From Bacteroides gallinarum DSM 18171 = JCM 13658 (lineage in GTDB: Bacteria; Bacteroidota; Bacteroidia; Bacteroidales; Bacteroidaceae): a stretch of DNA of 35,993 bases. The translations under genes were made by a program, and so were the position numbers. The stretch is from positions 1 through 35,993 of the forward strand of contig NZ_KB894144.1 of assembly GCF_000374365.1 (NCBI RefSeq), written 5' to 3'. The notes beneath the pieces were generated by a model. It saw nothing but the letters and a program-made list of their open reading frames with translations. It was not told the origin of the DNA and ran no database searches. This document shows, piece by piece, positions 13,860 to 23,265 of the stretch (positions within the stretch are counted from its first letter, which is position 1; each line of letters begins with the position of its first letter).

Positions 13860-16355
13860 ATGGCAGACAAAAACATTGTTCAAGAAAACTTTCCCGTAAC
13901 GGGAATGAGTTGCGCCTCCTGTTCGGCACGCGTAGAAAAGACGCTGAACCGCCAGCCAGGTGTCCGGAAAGCCACCGTAAACTACGCTTCGGCAATGGCA
14001 ACCGTGGAGTACGACCCCCGCGGCTGTTCTCCCGAAGCCTTGCAGCAAGCTGTGCAGGCTGCCGGATACGACCTGCTGGTACAGCAGGACGAGGACATAC
14101 TGAGCGAGGTGGAGCAGGCGCACGACAAGAAATTCCGCGCATTGAAATTCCGCACCGTATGGGCTATCGTACTGTCCGTGCCGGTTATGGTTATCGGCAT
14201 GTTCTTCATGGATATGCCGTATGCCGACCCCGTGATGTGGCTGCTCTCCACTCCCGTCGTATTCTGGCTGGGGAGGGGCTTCTTCGCCAGCGCATGGAAA
14301 CAACTGAAACACGGCAGCGCCAACATGGACACGCTGGTAGCCAACAGCACCGGAATAGCCTATCTGTTCAGCCTCTCCAACATGCTCTTCCCCGACTTCT
14401 GGCTGGAAAGAGGCATCCAACCGCACGTTTATTTCGAGGCGGCAAGCGTCATCATCGCCTTCATCCTGCTGGGACGCCTGTTGGAGGAAAAGGCGAAAGG
14501 TAATACCTCCTCCGCTATCAAGAAACTCATGGGGCTGCAACCCAAGACCGTAACGGTAATCGACGGCGCATCGGAACAGACCGTCCCAATCGAACAAATC
14601 CGCCCGGGCGACATCATCCTGGTGAAACCCGGAGAGCGGATTGCCGTAGACGGCACGGTGACGGAGGGCAGCTCGTACGTGGACGAAAGCATGCTGAGCG
14701 GCGAGCCGGTGGCGGTAGCCAAGCAAAAGGATGCGCAGGTATTTGCCGGCACTATCAACCAGAAAGGCAGTTTCCGGTTCAGCGCACAGAAGGTAGGCAC
14801 GGACACGCTGCTGGCAAAAATCATCCGCATGGTGCAGGATGCGCAAGGTAGCAAAGCCCCCGTACAGCAGTTGGTAGACAAGATTGCCGGTATTTTCGTA
14901 CCGGTTATCATCGGGATTGCCGTGCTGTCTTTCATTGCATGGATGCTGCTGGACGGGCAAAACGGATTTACCCACGGGCTGCTGGCACTGGTTACGGTGC
15001 TTATCATCGCCTGCCCGTGCGCCCTGGGGCTCGCCACTCCCACCGCCATTATGGTAGGCATAGGCAAAGGCGCCGAACGGGGTATCCTGATAAAAGATGC
15101 CGAAAGCCTGGAAATAGCCCGGAAAATCGATACGGTAGTGTTGGACAAGACCGGAACGGTAACCGAGGGAAAGCCGGTAGTGGCCGACTTTATCCGGGCA
15201 GACCGTACGGAAGATGCCTCCGACATCTTTTACAGCCTGGAGAAGCTGTCGGAACATCCGCTCGCCGAGGCGGTAGTGCGTCATTTCCGGGATGCCCGGA
15301 ACCTGGACATTACCGGCTTCGAAAGTCTCACCGGCAGAGGGGTGAAAGGCGAATGCAACGGGAAGCTCTATTATGCCGGCAACCGGCAACTGCTGGAGGA
15401 GAACCGTATTAGCATCGCCCCGTCGCTAAGCGATGAAGCCGCCCGCCTTACGGCGGATGCGCAAACCGTTATCTGGTTTGCCGACAACGAAAAGGCGCTG
15501 GCTATCGCAGGCATCACAGACCGTATCAAGCAGACTTCCATACAGGCTGTCGGCGAGTTGCAGGCCGCCGGCATCGATGTCTATATGCTGACCGGCGACA
15601 ACGAGGCCACTGCCCGGGAGATTTCCCGCAAGGCGGGCATCCTCCATTACAAGGCGGGAGTACTGCCGCAGGACAAAGCCGCCTTTATCGGCGAGTTGCA
15701 AAAAAACGGCAAGAAGGTGGCAATGGCAGGCGACGGCATTAACGACAGTGCCGCCCTGGCACAGGCCGACCTGAGCATCGCCATGGGCGGCGGCAGCGAC
15801 ATCGCCATGGATGTAGCCAAGATGACTATCATCTCCTCCGACCTGACCAAGATACCGGAGGCACTCAAGTTGTCCCGGCTCACCGTGCGTACCATTCGCC
15901 AGAACCTGTTCTGGGCATTTATCTATAATATAATAGGTGTACCTATCGCTGCCGGTGTACTCTACCCCGTCAACGGTTTCCTGCTGAACCCGATGATAGC
16001 AGGGGCGGCCATGGCATTCAGCAGTGTAAGCGTAGTGACTAACAGCCTGCGGCTGAAAAGGAAAAAGACAGAGATTACAGAAAGCCCTGCTACTGACGGT
16101 ACAGGGCAACCGGATAACGAAGTAGAACCATTAACGGATAAAGTCATGAAAAAAGAATTCAAAGTAGAAGGCATGATGTGCAACCATTGCCGCATGCATG
16201 TAGAGAAAGCGTTGAACAGTATGGACGGCGTACACGCCACCGTAACCCTGAACCCGCCGGTGGCAACCGTAGAGTTCGCGGCAGGTGAAAAGACGCTCGA
16301 CGAGTTGCAGGCTGTAGTAACTGCGGAAGCGGGAGACTATACGCTGAAAGAATAA
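13860..16355 (+). CDS. copA: Copper-translocating P1B-type ATPase with HMA domains at both ends
   Basis: Inner-membrane Cu(I) export ATPase of 831 residues. The N-terminal HMA domain has GMSCASC (Cys18, Cys21). The transmembrane CPC motif (Cys385-Pro-Cys387, within ACPCALGLATP) marks a copper or silver pump. The phosphorylation site is DKTGT (Asp429), with HP motif SEHPLAEAVV, nucleotide motif MLTGDN and hinge GDGINDSAALAQADL. Unusually, a second HMA domain follows the last helix after a polar linker: residues about 763-831, GMMCNHC with Cys774 and Cys777. This segment begins with an in-frame ATG (16146-16148) and resembles a free CopZ chaperone fused to the pump. It follows the HMA-AraC regulator and the repeat array, forming a copper-resistance module. 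Confidence 0.95.
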   Translation: MADKNIVQENFPVTGMSCASCSARVEKTLNRQPGVRKATVNYASAMATVEYDPRGCSPEALQQAVQAAGYDLLVQQDEDILSEVEQAHDKKFRALKFRTVWAIVLSVPVMVIGMFFMDMPYADPVMWLLSTPVVFWLGRGFFASAWKQLKHGSANMDTLVANSTGIAYLFSLSNMLFPDFWLERGIQPHVYFEAASVIIAFILLGRLLEEKAKGNTSSAIKKLMGLQPKTVTVIDGASEQTVPIEQIRPGDIILVKPGERIAVDGTVTEGSSYVDESMLSGEPVAVAKQKDAQVFAGTINQKGSFRFSAQKVGTDTLLAKIIRMVQDAQGSKAPVQQLVDKIAGIFVPVIIGIAVLSFIAWMLLDGQNGFTHGLLALVTVLIIACPCALGLATPTAIMVGIGKGAERGILIKDAESLEIARKIDTVVLDKTGTVTEGKPVVADFIRADRTEDASDIFYSLEKLSEHPLAEAVVRHFRDARNLDITGFESLTGRGVKGECNGKLYYAGNRQLLEENRISIAPSLSDEAARLTADAQTVIWFADNEKALAIAGITDRIKQTSIQAVGELQAAGIDVYMLTGDNEATAREISRKAGILHYKAGVLPQDKAAFIGELQKNGKKVAMAGDGINDSAALAQADLSIAMGGGSDIAMDVAKMTIISSDLTKIPEALKLSRLTVRTIRQNLFWAFIYNIIGVPIAAGVLYPVNGFLLNPMIAGAAMAFSSVSVVTNSLRLKRKKTEITESPATDGTGQPDNEVEPLTDKVMKKEFKVEGMMCNHCRMHVEKALNSMDGVHATVTLNPPVATVEFAAGEKTLDELQAVVTAEAGDYTLKE

Positions 16356-16391
16356 CTGAAAATTGTTTATTACCGATTGGCATTATTTTCC

Positions 16392-16400
16392 TATCTTTGC
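16392..16400 (+). promoter_or_regulatory. -7 promoter element for pyrH
   Basis: TATCTTTGC matches TAnnTTTGC exactly, 26 bp upstream of the pyrH ATG at 16427. Confidence 0.65.
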
Positions 16401-16426
16401 AGGGAAGCGAAATAAATTGATAAACT

Positions 16427-17137
16427 ATGGCGACATACAAAAGAATTTTACTGAAACTCAGCGGCGAAAGCCTGATGGGAGAAAAGCAATACGGTATCGA
16501 CGAGAAACGTCTTGCCGAATATGCGGCGCAGATTAAGGAAATCCACGGATTGGGTGTACAAATAGGCATCGTTATCGGCGGCGGCAACATCTTCCGCGGC
16601 CTGAGCGGCGCCAGCAAAGGGTTCGACCGCGTAAAAGGCGACCAAATGGGTATGCTGGCAACCGTTATCAACAGCCTTGCGCTAAGCTCGGCACTGGTGG
16701 CGGCAGGCGTAAAGGCGCGCGTGCTGACGGCTGTCCGCATGGAGCCTATCGGCGAGTTCTACAACAAATGGAAAGCTATCGAGTGCATGGAAGCGGGCGA
16801 AGTAGTCATCATGTCTGCCGGAACGGGCAACCCGTTCTTCACGACCGACACCGGCTCCAGCCTCCGCGGTATCGAAATCGAAGCGGATGTCATGCTGAAA
16901 GGTACACGTGTGGACGGTATCTATACCGCCGACCCGGAGAAAGACCCTACGGCAACGAAATTCCACGATATCACTTACGACGAGGTGCTGAAACGCGGTC
17001 TGAAGGTCATGGACCTTACCGCCACCTGCATGTGCAAGGAAAACAACCTGCCCATTATCGTCTTCGATATGGACACCGTGGGCAACCTGAAAAAAGTGAT
17101 GCAGGGCGAAGAGATAGGAACGCTGGTGCACAACTGA
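16427..17137 (+). CDS. pyrH: UMP kinase
   Basis: Cytosolic hexameric enzyme that phosphorylates UMP to UDP with ATP in pyrimidine nucleotide synthesis. The 236-residue length is standard. Diagnostic blocks of the amino-acid-kinase fold are [10 protein letters not shown] at the start, [12 protein letters not shown], the [16 protein letters not shown] block, [13 protein letters not shown] in the UMP pocket and [13 protein letters not shown]. It has its own TAnnTTTGC promoter 26 bp upstream and is followed by frr on the same strand, the order common in bacteria. A long inverted repeat separates the two genes, so each may be transcribed separately. Confidence 0.97.
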   Translation: MATYKRILLKLSGESLMGEKQYGIDEKRLAEYAAQIKEIHGLGVQIGIVIGGGNIFRGLSGASKGFDRVKGDQMGMLATVINSLALSSALVAAGVKARVLTAVRMEPIGEFYNKWKAIECMEAGEVVIMSAGTGNPFFTTDTGSSLRGIEIEADVMLKGTRVDGIYTADPEKDPTATKFHDITYDEVLKRGLKVMDLTATCMCKENNLPIIVFDMDTVGNLKKVMQGEEIGTLVHN

Positions 17138-17140
17138 GAT

Positions 17141-17251
17141 TTACCGCAGAGGACACAGGGTTCCACAGAGTCCAACCGTTCTTTTAACCCGTACATATAA
17201 TCGAGTGCAAAAGAAAAAAACTCCGTGGAACTCTGTGTCCTCTGTGGTGAA
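17141..17251. repeat. Long imperfect inverted repeat between pyrH and frr
   Basis: Positions 17141-17171 and 17220-17251 are near-perfect reverse complements of about 31 bases (core GCAGAGGACACAG and CTGTGTCCTCTG), enclosing a 48-nt loop. It probably ends pyrH transcription or stabilises the mRNA end. The arm sequence looks like a dispersed intergenic repeat more than a simple terminator, since no T-run follows directly. Confidence 0.7.
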
Positions 17252-17256
17252 TTAAT

Positions 17257-17265
17257 TATATTTGC
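17257..17265 (+). promoter_or_regulatory. -7 promoter element for frr
   Basis: TATATTTGC matches TAnnTTTGC exactly, 38 bp upstream of the frr ATG. Confidence 0.65.
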
Positions 17266-17303
17266 AAAGTTTCAAACTATAAGCCACTTCAAATTATAGA
17301 AAT

Positions 17304-17864
17304 ATGAAAGACGTAAAAGACATCTTAGACGAAGCACAAGAGAAAATGGATATGGCCGTAATGTACCTGGAAGAATCATTAGCCCATATCCGTGCCGGGA
17401 AAGCCGACGTGCGCCTGTTGGACGGTATCCGTGTAGATTCTTACGGAAGCATGGTTCCTATCAACAACGTAGCAGCCGTAACCACCCCGGATGCCCGCAG
17501 TATCGCTATCAAGCCGTGGGATAAGAGTATGTTCCGTGTCATCGAAAAGGCAATCATCGACTCCGCCCTCGGCATCATGCCCGAAAACAACGGCGAGATT
17601 ATACGTATCGGTATCCCCCCGCTTACGGAAGAACGCCGCAAGCAACTTGCCAAGCAGTGCAAAGGAGAGGGCGAGACTGCCAAGGTAAGTGTGCGCAACG
17701 CACGCCGCGATGCAATCGACGCCTTGAAGAAATCCGTAAAAGAAGGCCTGGCGGAAGATGCGCAAAAAGGCGGTGAGGAAAAGCTGCAAAAGATACACGA
17801 CAAGTATATCAAGCAAATCGACGATATGCTGGCGGCAAAGGACAAAGAGATTATGACAGTATAA
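17304..17864 (+). CDS. frr: Ribosome recycling factor
   Basis: Cytosolic factor that, with EF-G, splits post-termination ribosomes. At 186 residues it has the standard length. Typical blocks are the start VKDILDEAQEKMD, HIRAGKADVRLLDGIRVDSYG, NNVAAVTTPDARSIAIKPWD, and IPPLTEERRKQLAK; the long helix of domain I continues with RNARRDAIDALKKSVKEG. It follows pyrH in the usual order, with its own promoter, and is followed by an intergenic repeat and rsgA. Confidence 0.97.
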   Translation: MKDVKDILDEAQEKMDMAVMYLEESLAHIRAGKADVRLLDGIRVDSYGSMVPINNVAAVTTPDARSIAIKPWDKSMFRVIEKAIIDSALGIMPENNGEIIRIGIPPLTEERRKQLAKQCKGEGETAKVSVRNARRDAIDALKKSVKEGLAEDAQKGGEEKLQKIHDKYIKQIDDMLAAKDKEIMTV

Positions 17865-17871
17865 ATATAGT

Positions 17872-17953
17872 TGAAAGTTGAAAGTCGGGCATTGAGAGTT
17901 ACCGTGCGGCATGACCGTTCCAGCGACTCCCGGCACTCGACTTTCAACTTTCA
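17872..17953. repeat. Inverted repeat between frr and rsgA
   Basis: The 16-base arms at 17872-17887 (TGAAAGTTGAAAGTCG) and 17938-17953 are perfect reverse complements with a 50-nt loop. The left arm itself contains the direct repeat TTGAAAG/TTGAAAG. It is probably a terminator-like or dispersed intergenic element. Its right arm ends only 20 bp before the likely rsgA start. Confidence 0.65.
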
Positions 17954-17973
17954 GCTCTCAACTTCCAACTATT

Positions 17974-18906
17974 TTGAGGGGACTGGTAATTAAGAATACG
18001 GGGAGCTGGTACTTGGTAAAGACCGACGAAGGCACTTACGTGGAATGTAAAATCAAAGGTAACTTCCGCCTGAAAGGTATCCGGAGCACCAATCCGGTAG
18101 CGGTAGGCGACCACGTGCAGATTATCCTGAACCAGGGAGGCACGGCGTTTATCAACGAAATCGAGGAGCGGAAGAATTACATCATCCGGCGCTCGTCCAA
18201 CCTATCCAAGCAATCCCATATCCTTGCCGCCAACCTCGACCAGTGCATGCTGGTAGTCACTGTGAACTATCCGGAAACCTCCACCACATTCATAGACCGC
18301 TTTCTCGCCTCGGCAGAGGCGTACCGCATTCCGGTCAATATCATATTCAACAAAACGGATGCCTACGACGAAGACGAGCTACGCTACCTGGACGGGCTTG
18401 TCAACCTCTACACCACTATCGGCTATCCCTGTTTCAGGGTGTCCGCCAAGACCGGTAAAGGCGTAGACCGCATCGAGGAAGAACTGAAAGGGAAAATAAC
18501 CCTTTTCTCCGGTCACTCCGGGGTAGGCAAATCCACTCTTATCAACGCTATCCTGCCGGAATTGGATATCAAGACCGGCGAAATCTCCTCCTATCACAAC
18601 AAGGGGATGCACACCACTACTTTTTCCGAGATGTTTCCCGTAGCGGGCAACGGCTACCTCATCGACACGCCGGGTATCAAGGGTTTCGGCACATTCGACA
18701 TGGAAGAAGAGGAAATAGGGCATTACTTTCCGGAAATATTCAAAGCCTCCGCCAACTGCCGCTACAACAACTGCACCCACCGCCACGAACCGGGATGCGC
18801 CGTACGCGAAGCGGTGGAAAAACATTACATCAGCGAATCACGCTACACCTCTTACCTGAACATGCTGGAAGACAAAGAGGAAGGGAAATACAGGGCAGCG
18901 TATTAA
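17974..18906 (+). CDS. rsgA: Ribosome small-subunit maturation GTPase RsgA
   Basis: Circularly permuted GTPase of about 310 residues that acts late in 30S assembly. Motif order is permuted: G4 NKTD (about residue 127) and G5 VSAKTG precede the P-loop [10 protein letters not shown] and the G3 DTPG. An N-terminal OB fold ([18 protein letters not shown]) precedes the GTPase part, and a C-terminal zinc site is [14 protein letters not shown]. The frame is open back to an ATG at 17911, but that part is encoded by the intergenic inverted repeat and is not OB-fold-like. I prefer the TTG at 17974-17976, which starts the protein directly at RGLVIKN. An unusual start codon is therefore likely. Confidence 0.92.
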   Translation: MRGLVIKNTGSWYLVKTDEGTYVECKIKGNFRLKGIRSTNPVAVGDHVQIILNQGGTAFINEIEERKNYIIRRSSNLSKQSHILAANLDQCMLVVTVNYPETSTTFIDRFLASAEAYRIPVNIIFNKTDAYDEDELRYLDGLVNLYTTIGYPCFRVSAKTGKGVDRIEEELKGKITLFSGHSGVGKSTLINAILPELDIKTGEISSYHNKGMHTTTFSEMFPVAGNGYLIDTPGIKGFGTFDMEEEEIGHYFPEIFKASANCRYNNCTHRHEPGCAVREAVEKHYISESRYTSYLNMLEDKEEGKYRAAY

Positions 18907-19003
18907 TTTATCACTCTACTGCCTTACCGCCCTGTCACCTTGTTATCTTATTGCTTTATTCCCCTATCACTTTTTTTAACTTTTCTGGTTTTAAACTTTT
19001 CCG

Positions 19004-19012
19004 TACCTTTTC
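19004..19012 (+). promoter_or_regulatory. Weak -7 promoter candidate for the RND operon
   Basis: TACCTTTTC differs from TAnnTTTGC by one base and lies 40 bp upstream of the adaptor gene. The region 18907-19052 is otherwise pyrimidine-rich and empty of genes. Confidence 0.4.
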
Positions 19013-19052
19013 GGTCGAAATCTAAGGCTAAATATACTACTAATACTACGAC

Positions 19053-20135
19053 ATGAACAAAAAAGTAAAATGGGGCATCATTACACTCATTGGTGCCGGG
19101 CTAATAGGCGGGGGTATTTATTCCCAGCTTCCCAAAGAGAACGAGGAATTGGCGGCAGCCGATAGGGTGATGACCGGTAAACGCGGAGAGAAGAAGGCGT
19201 TGAACGTAAACGCAAAGATAGTAAGACCGCAATTACTGAAAGACGAAATACAAATCAGCGGCAGCCTGTTGCCCGATGAAGAGGTAGACCTCTCGTTCGA
19301 GACGTCAGGCAAGATTATCGAAATCAATTTCGAGGAAGGCAGCTTCGTCAAGAAAGGCCAGTTGCTTGCCAAGGTTAACGACCGCCCGCTCCAGGCACAA
19401 TTGCAAAGACTGGTATCGCAACTGAAACTGGCGGAAGACCGTGTGTTCCGCCAAAATGCGCTGTTGGAGAGGGATGCGGTCAGCAAGGAGGCCTACGAAC
19501 AGGTAAAGACGGAACTGGCTACCCTTAATGCCGACATCGACCTGATAGAGTCCAACATTGCGCAAACCGAGCTTCGCGCCCCCTTCGACGGGGTAATCGG
19601 GTTGCGGCAGGTCAGCGTAGGAACCTACGCCTCGCCCTCGACTATCGTAGCCAAGCTCACCAAGCTCTCTCCCCTGAAAGTGGAGTTTGCAGTACCCGAG
19701 CGGTATGCCAACGATGTAAAAATCGGTGCTGGGCTGAACTTCACCCTCGAAGGAAAGCTGAACACTTTCCATGCCACAGTCTATGCACGCGAATCCAAGA
19801 TAGACCCCACCACCCATACGCTGACTATCCGGGCGCTCTATCCCAATGCCAACAGTGCCGTACTGCCCGGCCGCTATGCCAGCATAAAGCTGAACAAGGA
19901 CGAAATACACGATGCTATCGCCGTGCCGTCCGAGGCTATCGTGCCGGAAATGGGTAAAGACAAGATTTTCCTTTATAAATCGGGAAAGGCGCAACCGGTA
20001 GAGATAACCACCGGTATCCGTACGGAAGCCGAGGTACAGGTATTGCAAGGCCTCGACGTGGGCGATACGATTATCACCTCGGGAACCTTACAGCTCCGTA
20101 CGGGACTGGCAGTGACATTAGACAACATAAATTAA
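19053..20135 (+). CDS. RND efflux periplasmic adaptor (membrane fusion protein)
   Basis: Protein of 360 residues that links the inner-membrane RND pump to the outer-membrane channel. One N-terminal anchor or signal helix is seen (KWGIITLIGAGLIGGGIYS). There are two halves of a lipoyl domain (VDLSFETSGKIIEINFEEGS and AQTELRAPFDGVIGLRQVSVG) around a coiled-coil hairpin (about residues 115-165, EDRVFRQNALLERDAVSKEAY). A beta-barrel and membrane-proximal domain follow. No lipobox cysteine is evident, so it is probably anchored by the uncleaved helix. It is first in a three-gene adaptor-pump-channel operon. Family assignment is firm; substrates are unknown, and no local regulator gene is present. 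Confidence 0.94.
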   Translation: MNKKVKWGIITLIGAGLIGGGIYSQLPKENEELAAADRVMTGKRGEKKALNVNAKIVRPQLLKDEIQISGSLLPDEEVDLSFETSGKIIEINFEEGSFVKKGQLLAKVNDRPLQAQLQRLVSQLKLAEDRVFRQNALLERDAVSKEAYEQVKTELATLNADIDLIESNIAQTELRAPFDGVIGLRQVSVGTYASPSTIVAKLTKLSPLKVEFAVPERYANDVKIGAGLNFTLEGKLNTFHATVYARESKIDPTTHTLTIRALYPNANSAVLPGRYASIKLNKDEIHDAIAVPSEAIVPEMGKDKIFLYKSGKAQPVEITTGIRTEAEVQVLQGLDVGDTIITSGTLQLRTGLAVTLDNIN

Positions 20136-20232
20136 TGATGAATGGTAAAGGATGAAGAATGAATTGCCATGCAGCATGGCAGCCCAACATTCATTACTCA
20201 TAATTTATAATTCATAATTCTTAACTCTTACC
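20136..20232. repeat. Short intergenic spacer with palindromes between adaptor and pump genes
   Basis: GCCATGC (20166-20172) and GCATGGC (20174-20180) form a 15-base palindrome. The right half is made of repeated AATTTATAATTCATAATTC-like segments. It may be a dispersed element. It lacks a T-run after the stem, so read-through into the pump gene is likely. Confidence 0.5.
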
Positions 20233-23200
20233 ATGAACATATCCGAATTAAGCATACGGCGACCGGTACTCTCTACCGTATTGACACTGATTATCCTGCT
20301 CTTCGGCCTCATCGGGTACAACTACCTCGGTGTCCGCGAGTATCCGTCGGTGGATAATCCTATCATTTCCGTGTCTTGCTCTTACCCGGGAGCAAACGCC
20401 GACGTTATCGAAAACCAGATTACAGAACCGCTGGAGCAGAACATCAACGGTATTCCGGGCATCCGTTCGCTCTCCAGCGTCAGCCAGCAAGGTTCCTCGC
20501 GCATCACAGTGGAATTCGAGCTTTCCGTAGACCTGGAAACGGCTGCCAACGATGTACGCGACAAAGTTTCGCGTGCCCAGCGTTACCTGCCCCGCGACTG
20601 CGACCCGCCCACCGTGTCCAAAGCCGATGCAGACGCCACCCCTATCCTTATGGTCGCCCTGCAAAGCGACAAGCGCTCGTTGCTGGAACTGAGCGAGATA
20701 GCCGACCTCACCGTGAAGGAGCAGCTCCAGACAATCTCCGATGTAAGTAGTGTGAGCATCTGGGGAGAAAAGCGCTATTCCATGCGCCTGTGGCTCGACC
20801 CTATCAAAATGTCCGGCTACGGCATCACTCCCGTCGATGTAAAGGAAGCGGTAGACGATGAAAATGTGGAGCTTCCCTCGGGCAGTATCGAAGGAAACAC
20901 TATCGAGCTTACTATCCGTACACTCGGACTGATGCATACGGCGGAAGAATTCAACAATCTTATCCTGAAAGAAGACGGCAACCGCATCGTACGGTTCAGC
21001 GACATAGGCCGTGCCGAACTGGGGCCGGCGGACATCAAGAGTTATATGAAGATGAACGGCGTGCCGATGGTGGGCGTGGTGGTTATCCCGCAGCCGGGCG
21101 CCAACCATATCCAGATTGCCGACGCCGTGTACGAGCGTATGGAGCAGATGCAGAAGGATTTGCCGGAAGATGTTCATTACTCGTACGGGTTCGATAACAC
21201 CAAATTTATCCGCGCCTCCATAGACGAGGTGAAGCAGACGGTATATGAGGCGTTCATCCTCGTAATCATCATCATCTTCCTGTTCCTCCGCGACTGGCGC
21301 GTAACACTGGTTCCCTGCATCGTAATCCCCGTTTCGCTAATCGGCGCTTTCTTCGTGATGTACCTGGCAGGGTTCTCTATCAACGTGCTCTCCATGCTTG
21401 CCATTGTGCTCGCCGTGGGGCTTGTGGTGGACGACGCGATTGTAATGACGGAGAATATCTATGTGCGTATCGAGAAGGGGATGCCTCCGAAAGAGGCGGG
21501 TATCGAAGGTGCTAAGGAAATCTTCTTTGCCGTTATCTCCACCACCATTACGCTGGTAGCGGTGTTCTTCCCTATCGTATTTATGGAAGGTACGACGGGA
21601 CGATTGTTCCGCGAATTCAGTATCGTAGTGTCCGGCTCGGTTATCATTTCGGCTTTCGCCGCCCTGACCTTTACGCCGATGCTGGCTACCAAGCTACTAA
21701 TAAAAAGGGAAAGGCAAAGCTGGTTCTACCGAAAGACCGAACCTTTCTTCGAGGGGATGAACAGCATTTACAGCCGTTCGCTGGCGGCTTTCTTGCGCCA
21801 GCGCTGGATTGCACTGCCATTTACGGCGGCAACCATTATCATCATCGGTTTCCTCTGGAACCATATCCCGGCGGAAATGGCGCCGTTGGAAGACCGTTCC
21901 CAAATCAGTATCAACACCCGCGGCGCCGAAGGTGTGACTTACGAGTACATCCGCGACTATACGGAGGACATTAACCTGCTCGTAGACTCTATCGTGCCCG
22001 ATGCCGAAGCGGTGACCGCCCGTGTATCCAGCGGTAGCGGTAACGTGCGCATCACCCTGAAAGACATGAAAGACCGCGACTATACGCAAATGGAAGTGGC
22101 GGAGGAGTTGTCGAAAGCGGTGCAGAGGAAAACAATGGCGCGCTCCTTCGTGCAGCAGTCGTCCTCATTCGGCGGACGGCGCGGCGGCATGCCCGTGCAA
22201 TATGTATTGCAGGCCACCAACATCGAGAAGTTGCAGGAGGTACTGCCCAAGTTCATGGAAAAGGTGTACGAGAACCCGGTATTCCAAATGGCGGACGTGG
22301 ACTTGAAGTTCAGCAAGCCGGAAGCCCGTATCAACATCAACCGCGACAAGGCGAGTATTATGGGAGTAAGTACCCGCAACATCGCCCAAACCCTGCAATA
22401 CGGGTTGAGCGGCCAGCGCATGGGCTACTTCTACATGAACGGGAAGCAATACGAAATCCTGGGAGAAATCAACCGCCAGCAGCGTAACAAGCCTGCCGAC
22501 CTGAAAGGTATCTATATCCGCAGCGACCAGGGAGACATGGTACAGCTCGACAACCTGATAGAGCTGACGAACGGCATCGCACCGCCCAAGCTATACCGTT
22601 ACAACCGTTTCGTGTCCGCCACCATTTCTGCCGGACTTGCCGACGGAAAGACTATCGGACAGGGATTGGACGAAATGGACAAGATAGCCAAGGAAACGTT
22701 GGACGATACTTTCCGTACCGCCCTTACCGGCGACTCGAAGGAGTACCGCGAGAGTTCCTCCAGCCTGATGTTCGCCTTTATCCTGGCAATCCTGCTTATC
22801 TATCTGATTCTTGCCGCCCAGTTCGAGAGTTTCAAAGACCCGCTGATTATCATGCTGACAGTACCTCTCGCCATTGCCGGCGCGTTGGTATTCATGCATT
22901 TCGGCGGTATCACCATGAATATATTCAGCCAAATCGGTATCATCATGCTGATTGGCCTGGTGGCTAAGAACGGTATCCTGATTGTAGAGTTTGCCAACCA
23001 GAAGCAGGAAACGGGCGAGGACAAGATGCAGGCTATCAAGGATGCCGCCCTGCAACGCCTCCGTCCTATCCTGATGACAAGCGCCTCTACCGTACTGGGA
23101 CTGATACCGCTGGCATTCGCCACGGGCGAGGGCTGCAACCAGCGTATTGCTATGGGTACGGCCGTAGTAGGCGGTATGCTCGTATCCACCCTGCTCACGA

Positions 23201-23265
23201 TGTATATCGTTCCCGCCATTTACAGTTATGTATCTACCAACCGAAGTAAATTAAAGAACGTATGA
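20233..23265 (+). CDS. RND family efflux pump, inner-membrane subunit (HAE1 type)
   Basis: Proton-driven exporter of 1010 residues with 12 membrane helices and two large periplasmic loops. The start MNISELSIRRPVLSTVLT is typical. The essential proton-relay aspartates are visible in helix 4 (GLVVDDAIVMTENI), and the matching lysine block is in helix 10 (LVAKNGILIVEFANQ). The periplasmic part contains DVRDKVSRAQRYLP, a usual HAE1 segment. It is slightly shorter than E. coli AcrB, as is common for Bacteroidales members. The stop overlaps the start of the outer-membrane channel gene by ATGA, so the two are translationally coupled. The substrate is not predictable. Confidence 0.96.
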   Translation: MNISELSIRRPVLSTVLTLIILLFGLIGYNYLGVREYPSVDNPIISVSCSYPGANADVIENQITEPLEQNINGIPGIRSLSSVSQQGSSRITVEFELSVDLETAANDVRDKVSRAQRYLPRDCDPPTVSKADADATPILMVALQSDKRSLLELSEIADLTVKEQLQTISDVSSVSIWGEKRYSMRLWLDPIKMSGYGITPVDVKEAVDDENVELPSGSIEGNTIELTIRTLGLMHTAEEFNNLILKEDGNRIVRFSDIGRAELGPADIKSYMKMNGVPMVGVVVIPQPGANHIQIADAVYERMEQMQKDLPEDVHYSYGFDNTKFIRASIDEVKQTVYEAFILVIIIIFLFLRDWRVTLVPCIVIPVSLIGAFFVMYLAGFSINVLSMLAIVLAVGLVVDDAIVMTENIYVRIEKGMPPKEAGIEGAKEIFFAVISTTITLVAVFFPIVFMEGTTGRLFREFSIVVSGSVIISAFAALTFTPMLATKLLIKRERQSWFYRKTEPFFEGMNSIYSRSLAAFLRQRWIALPFTAATIIIIGFLWNHIPAEMAPLEDRSQISINTRGAEGVTYEYIRDYTEDINLLVDSIVPDAEAVTARVSSGSGNVRITLKDMKDRDYTQMEVAEELSKAVQRKTMARSFVQQSSSFGGRRGGMPVQYVLQATNIEKLQEVLPKFMEKVYENPVFQMADVDLKFSKPEARININRDKASIMGVSTRNIAQTLQYGLSGQRMGYFYMNGKQYEILGEINRQQRNKPADLKGIYIRSDQGDMVQLDNLIELTNGIAPPKLYRYNRFVSATISAGLADGKTIGQGLDEMDKIAKETLDDTFRTALTGDSKEYRESSSSLMFAFILAILLIYLILAAQFESFKDPLIIMLTVPLAIAGALVFMHFGGITMNIFSQIGIIMLIGLVAKNGILIVEFANQKQETGEDKMQAIKDAALQRLRPILMTSASTVLGLIPLAFATGEGCNQRIAMGTAVVGGMLVSTLLTMYIVPAIYSYVSTNRSKLKNV

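Noticed and set aside
13818..15389. Open frame of 523 codons on the minus strand opposite copA
   Set aside because: It is antisense to a gene with all P1B-ATPase motifs, has no protein-like domain, and arises from codon bias of copA.
17911..17973. N-terminal extension of RsgA from the ATG at 17911
   Set aside because: The extension is encoded by the intergenic inverted repeat and is not part of the OB fold; the TTG at 17974 fits the family better.
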